Shown here one piece after another: positions 62,565-64,000 of a DNA stretch of 64,000 nucleotides. The position numbers and the translations under genes are program-made. This DNA is from CAYZBF01 sp964476585. Its GTDB lineage: Bacteria; Hydrothermota; UBA3072. Numbering within the stretch: the first letter of the stretch is position 1; the number at the start of each line of letters is the position of its first letter. Below the pieces are notes generated by a model. It saw nothing but the letters and a program-made list of their open reading frames with translations, was not told where the DNA came from and searched no databases. Location of the stretch: NCBI GenBank assembly GCA_964476585.1, contig CAYZBF010000001.1, positions 90,310 to 154,309 of the forward strand, written 5' to 3'.

Positions 62565-63125
62565 CTATTTCGGTATTCCTATCCATCTTGGAGTCCTGTT
62601 CATATATTCCCGATGTGCAGCGCCAAACTTCTCAAGGCAGAAGCGTTCTTCTGCGGTTACAAGAATAGTCGACAAAATTATAAATACAATCGAAAACAAT
62701 AAGAAAACCCATGATGCCGAAGCTATGCCTGCACCTATAAATATCAAAAACGAAGACAGAACCATGGGATGTCTGGAATAACGATAAAGCCCTTTGGTCC
62801 ACGCTTCATCAAGCGGGATATTAGCAATGTTCACCATAGCCATCGTCCACGCAATCACTCCCAATATACAAATAGCAAGACCTGCATAAAACCATATCGT
62901 CCCTAATTGTAACGGGAGGAAAATAGAATATATAAACAGTCCAAAAAACAAAATAACGTTCGTGAAAATGAAGATTATGTTCTCAGCCTTGTTATAAGCA
63001 GGACTTTCCATTTTTTTCGTTACATCTTTAATAATTAGCATCATTATAAGGGGATGTAATGAAAGATATAGTGTGAGAATCCAAGCATTCCATACCCCTA
63101 TTTCAAAAGCTGGTATAAGTGACAT
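62565..63125 (-). CDS. Isoprenylcysteine/phospholipid methyltransferase-like membrane protein
   Basis: 186 residues with five transmembrane segments and the PEMT/ICMT signature GLYRYSRHPMVLSSFLIFIGAGIA followed by TAEERFCLEKFGAAHREYMNRTPRWIG (EE...FG..HxxY). SAM-dependent; substrate unknown. Start has a GGAGAGG-type ribosome-binding site. It is flanked by attC-like sites at 62446-62525 and 63169-63264 with the gene reading toward the first, the layout of an integron gene cassette. A distant relative lies at 57341-57793. Confidence 0.8.
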   Translation of the reverse strand: MSLIPAFEIGVWNAWILTLYLSLHPLIMMLIIKDVTKKMESPAYNKAENIIFIFTNVILFFGLFIYSIFLPLQLGTIWFYAGLAICILGVIAWTMAMVNIANIPLDEAWTKGLYRYSRHPMVLSSFLIFIGAGIASASWVFLLFSIVFIILSTILVTAEERFCLEKFGAAHREYMNRTPRWIGIPK

Positions 63126-63168
63126 TTTCCTCTCCTTCTTTAACTTTTTGCCCCGAAGTGAGCATTTC

Positions 63169-63264
63169 GCCTAACTCGTTTATATCCGTAGTTAAGTGCG
63201 TATATACCTCCGATATGGTGTTATATCCGAAGTAAACTTCGGATATACTTCCCTATAGGTAGCC
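63169..63264 (-). repeat. Second attC-like site with stacked palindromes
   Basis: Minus-strand order: degenerate R'' GGCTACC (63264-63258), L'' TATATCCGAAGT, a centre, L' ACTACGGATATA (11 of 12 pair with L''), a 5-base spacer, and canonical R' GTTAGGC (63175-63169). Inside is a perfect 12-bp palindrome (63222-63247) with a 2-base loop. The 5-base L'-R' spacing equals that of the site at 62446. Confidence 0.4.
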
Positions 63265-63274
63265 TTTTCTGTCT

Positions 63275-63508
63275 TTATTTATCACCTCCTACGGCATATA
63301 AATTATCCAAATGATTGACTATCTTTCCTATAGACTTTTTACTAACATGTGTGTATATCTCAGTGGTTTTTGAACTTTTGTCTGCCTGTGCGTTGCCTGT
63401 CTGCCGTAGCACAGGCAGGCACGCAGACAGGTGCTCTAATAATTCCTGTATATATCTTAAATTACTTACAGTTTGCCTAATGGTTTTTTTGATTATATTG
63501 ACTCTCAT
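63275..63508 (-). pseudogene. C-terminal remnant of a tyrosine recombinase with a 51-bp in-frame insertion
   Basis: 77 codons. LRYIQELLEH (17-26) and KSSKTTEIYTHVSKKSIGKI (44-63) are the last catalytic boxes of Xer/phage-type integrases (LLGH..SxxTTxxYTHV; nucleophile Tyr at 52). The two parts are normally joined directly; here 17 extra residues (27-43) encoded by GC-rich palindromic DNA (63380-63430) separate the catalytic histidine from the tyrosine. Everything upstream is gone: the frame meets a stop just before codon 1. IntI-type features cannot be judged from this piece. Confidence 0.75.
63380..63431. repeat. GC-rich palindromic element inside the recombinase remnant
   Basis: CTGCCTGTGC (63382-63391) pairs with GCACAGGCAG (63409-63418), and CCTGTCTGC (63396-63404) pairs with GCAGACAGG (63423-63431). 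The two stems interleave, giving a pseudoknot-like topology. Base composition is far above the surrounding AT-rich DNA. Length 51 keeps the reading frame. Confidence 0.7.
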
Positions 63509-63619
63509 TTCACCTACCTATCATATAAAAAAGTTAAGGAGAAGTCAAGAAAAGAGTTTAAGTCTACTCCTAGGTTTAGGTAAAGAGTTTAAAGTCAAGA
63601 AGCCTGCCCCACCTGCCCT

Positions 63620-64000
63620 ATGTAATGTCTACTATTACATCGGGGCTTACCCAACCTGTCACACTTGTCATATGTAATGCGTAGCTATTACTGTATGATG
63701 TAATAAATCACTATTACATCGGGGCCTGTCCTGCTTGCCACACTTGTCATATGTAATGCGTAGCTATTACTGTATGATGTAATGTATTACTATTACATTA
63801 GTGGTGTAATGCAACGCTATTACTCTGGGACCTGTCCAATGTAATGTTCACTATTACATCGGGGCCTGCCCCGTGTAATGCAATGCTATTATACCGGGGT
63901 GGAATGTAAAACTATTCCACTTGGGGCCTGCCAAATGAAGTGAGTATCTACTTCATAATGGGCCTGCCCAATGAAGTGAGGATCTACTTCATAATGGGTC
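63620..64000. repeat. Array of covarying bulged hairpins
   Basis: At least 11 units: 63620-63640, 63674-63691, 63697-63720, 63753-63770, 63777-63798, 63806-63823, 63839-63859, 63869-63899, 63899-63920, 63935-63956, 63971-63992. Each is a 5-8 bp lower stem (ATGTAAT, GTGGAAT or ATGAAGT with its complement), a single unpaired T on the 3' side, a 2-bp upper stem (GC/GC, GT/AC or GA/TC) and a 2-3 base loop. Linkers are GGGGCCTGCCC-like and can add outer pairs. The array runs off the window. No gene seen here. Confidence 0.85.

Noticed and set aside
63176..63206. Very short attC using GTTAAGT (63191-63197) as the second core
   Set aside because: The two cores would be only about 30 bases apart, below the usual attC length; the wider pairing with the 63236-63247 arm fits better.
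63620..64000. CRISPR array
   Set aside because: Repeats are short hairpins of changing sequence with short GC-rich linkers; there are no constant direct repeats with unique spacers of equal length and no cas genes.
1..64000. Complete insertion sequence or prophage
   Set aside because: No transposase, phage structural gene or intact integrase is present; only the recombinase remnant at 63275-63508.

Overview
The window reads as part of the chromosome of an uncultured, AT-rich, Gram-negative bacterium, assembled from a metagenome (two runs of N mark scaffold gaps). It encodes outer-membrane beta-barrels, OmpA- and TolC-family proteins, a type IV pilus PilMNOPQ assembly set, a SprA-like giant barrel and lipoproteins, all typical of a double-membrane cell. 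SprA, PASTA proteins without a kinase, parvulin chaperones, DUF5683-like and PEGA-like proteins, and an M6 protease with a type IX-like tail suggest the FCB side of the tree, for example the candidate phyla WOR-3/Stahlbacteria or Cloacimonadota. That placement is inference: there is no rRNA here.

Layout. 1-5.1 kb: a truncated DUF3857 protein, a HAMP remnant, a SagB-type nitroreductase, a pyrimidine-nucleoside phosphorylase, a DUF218 protein and archease. 5.1-10.6 kb: a barrel/TPR protein behind a near-consensus promoter, then purM, a YbbR-like gene, tsaD and an O-antigen-ligase-like protein. 10.9-20 kb, minus strand: uvrA, a PcrA/UvrD helicase, an OmpA protein, a cyclic-nucleotide-binding protein with no ordinary start codon, tRNA-Lys and ftcD. 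20.5-24.9 kb, plus strand: pilMNOPQ. 24.9-35 kb, minus strand: three parvulin-type isomerases, an S4 protein, pdxA and the SprA-like protein in one transcription unit. 35.2-40.2 kb: two PASTA proteins, rsmB, cysS and a membrane protein. 40.4-44.2 kb: an M6 metalloprotease, tRNA-Ser, tadA and tRNA-Arg(ACG). 44.5-57.1 kb: an envelope-stress and efflux region with a MacAB-TolC-type operon, a DUF4397 protein, a protease/propeller/barrel protein, an ECF sigma factor with a membrane partner and a Spy-like lipoprotein, and an MFS transporter. 57.3-64 kb: an accessory region with methyltransferases, a dipeptidase, an L,D-transpeptidase, a histone-deacetylase-like protein, several gene remnants, attC-like sites, a broken tyrosine recombinase and a hairpin array.

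Three signals stand out. (1) The last 390 bases hold at least 11 short hairpins. They share one architecture (7-bp or similar stem, one bulged T, 2-bp upper stem, 2-3 nt loop) while the stem sequence changes with compensating changes on the other arm. (2) Intergenic spacers throughout are built from degenerate word arrays with an exact period of 7, 8 or 9 bases in many sequence families, often as fold-back pairs and sometimes starting right after a stop codon or at the broken end of a gene. (3) Three promoters share GGAACC-N17-GTCTWA. They lie before the ECF operon itself, the efflux operon and the DUF4397 gene, which defines a small regulon by sequence.

How the genes work together: the envelope dominates. 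PPIases probably chaperone SprA and other barrels; SprA may export the M6 protease; the ECF sigma/Spy unit probably senses envelope stress and switches on efflux; PilMNOPQ forms the pilus alignment complex and secretin. The rest is housekeeping: tRNA modification and charging, DNA repair, purine, pyridoxal and folate metabolism.
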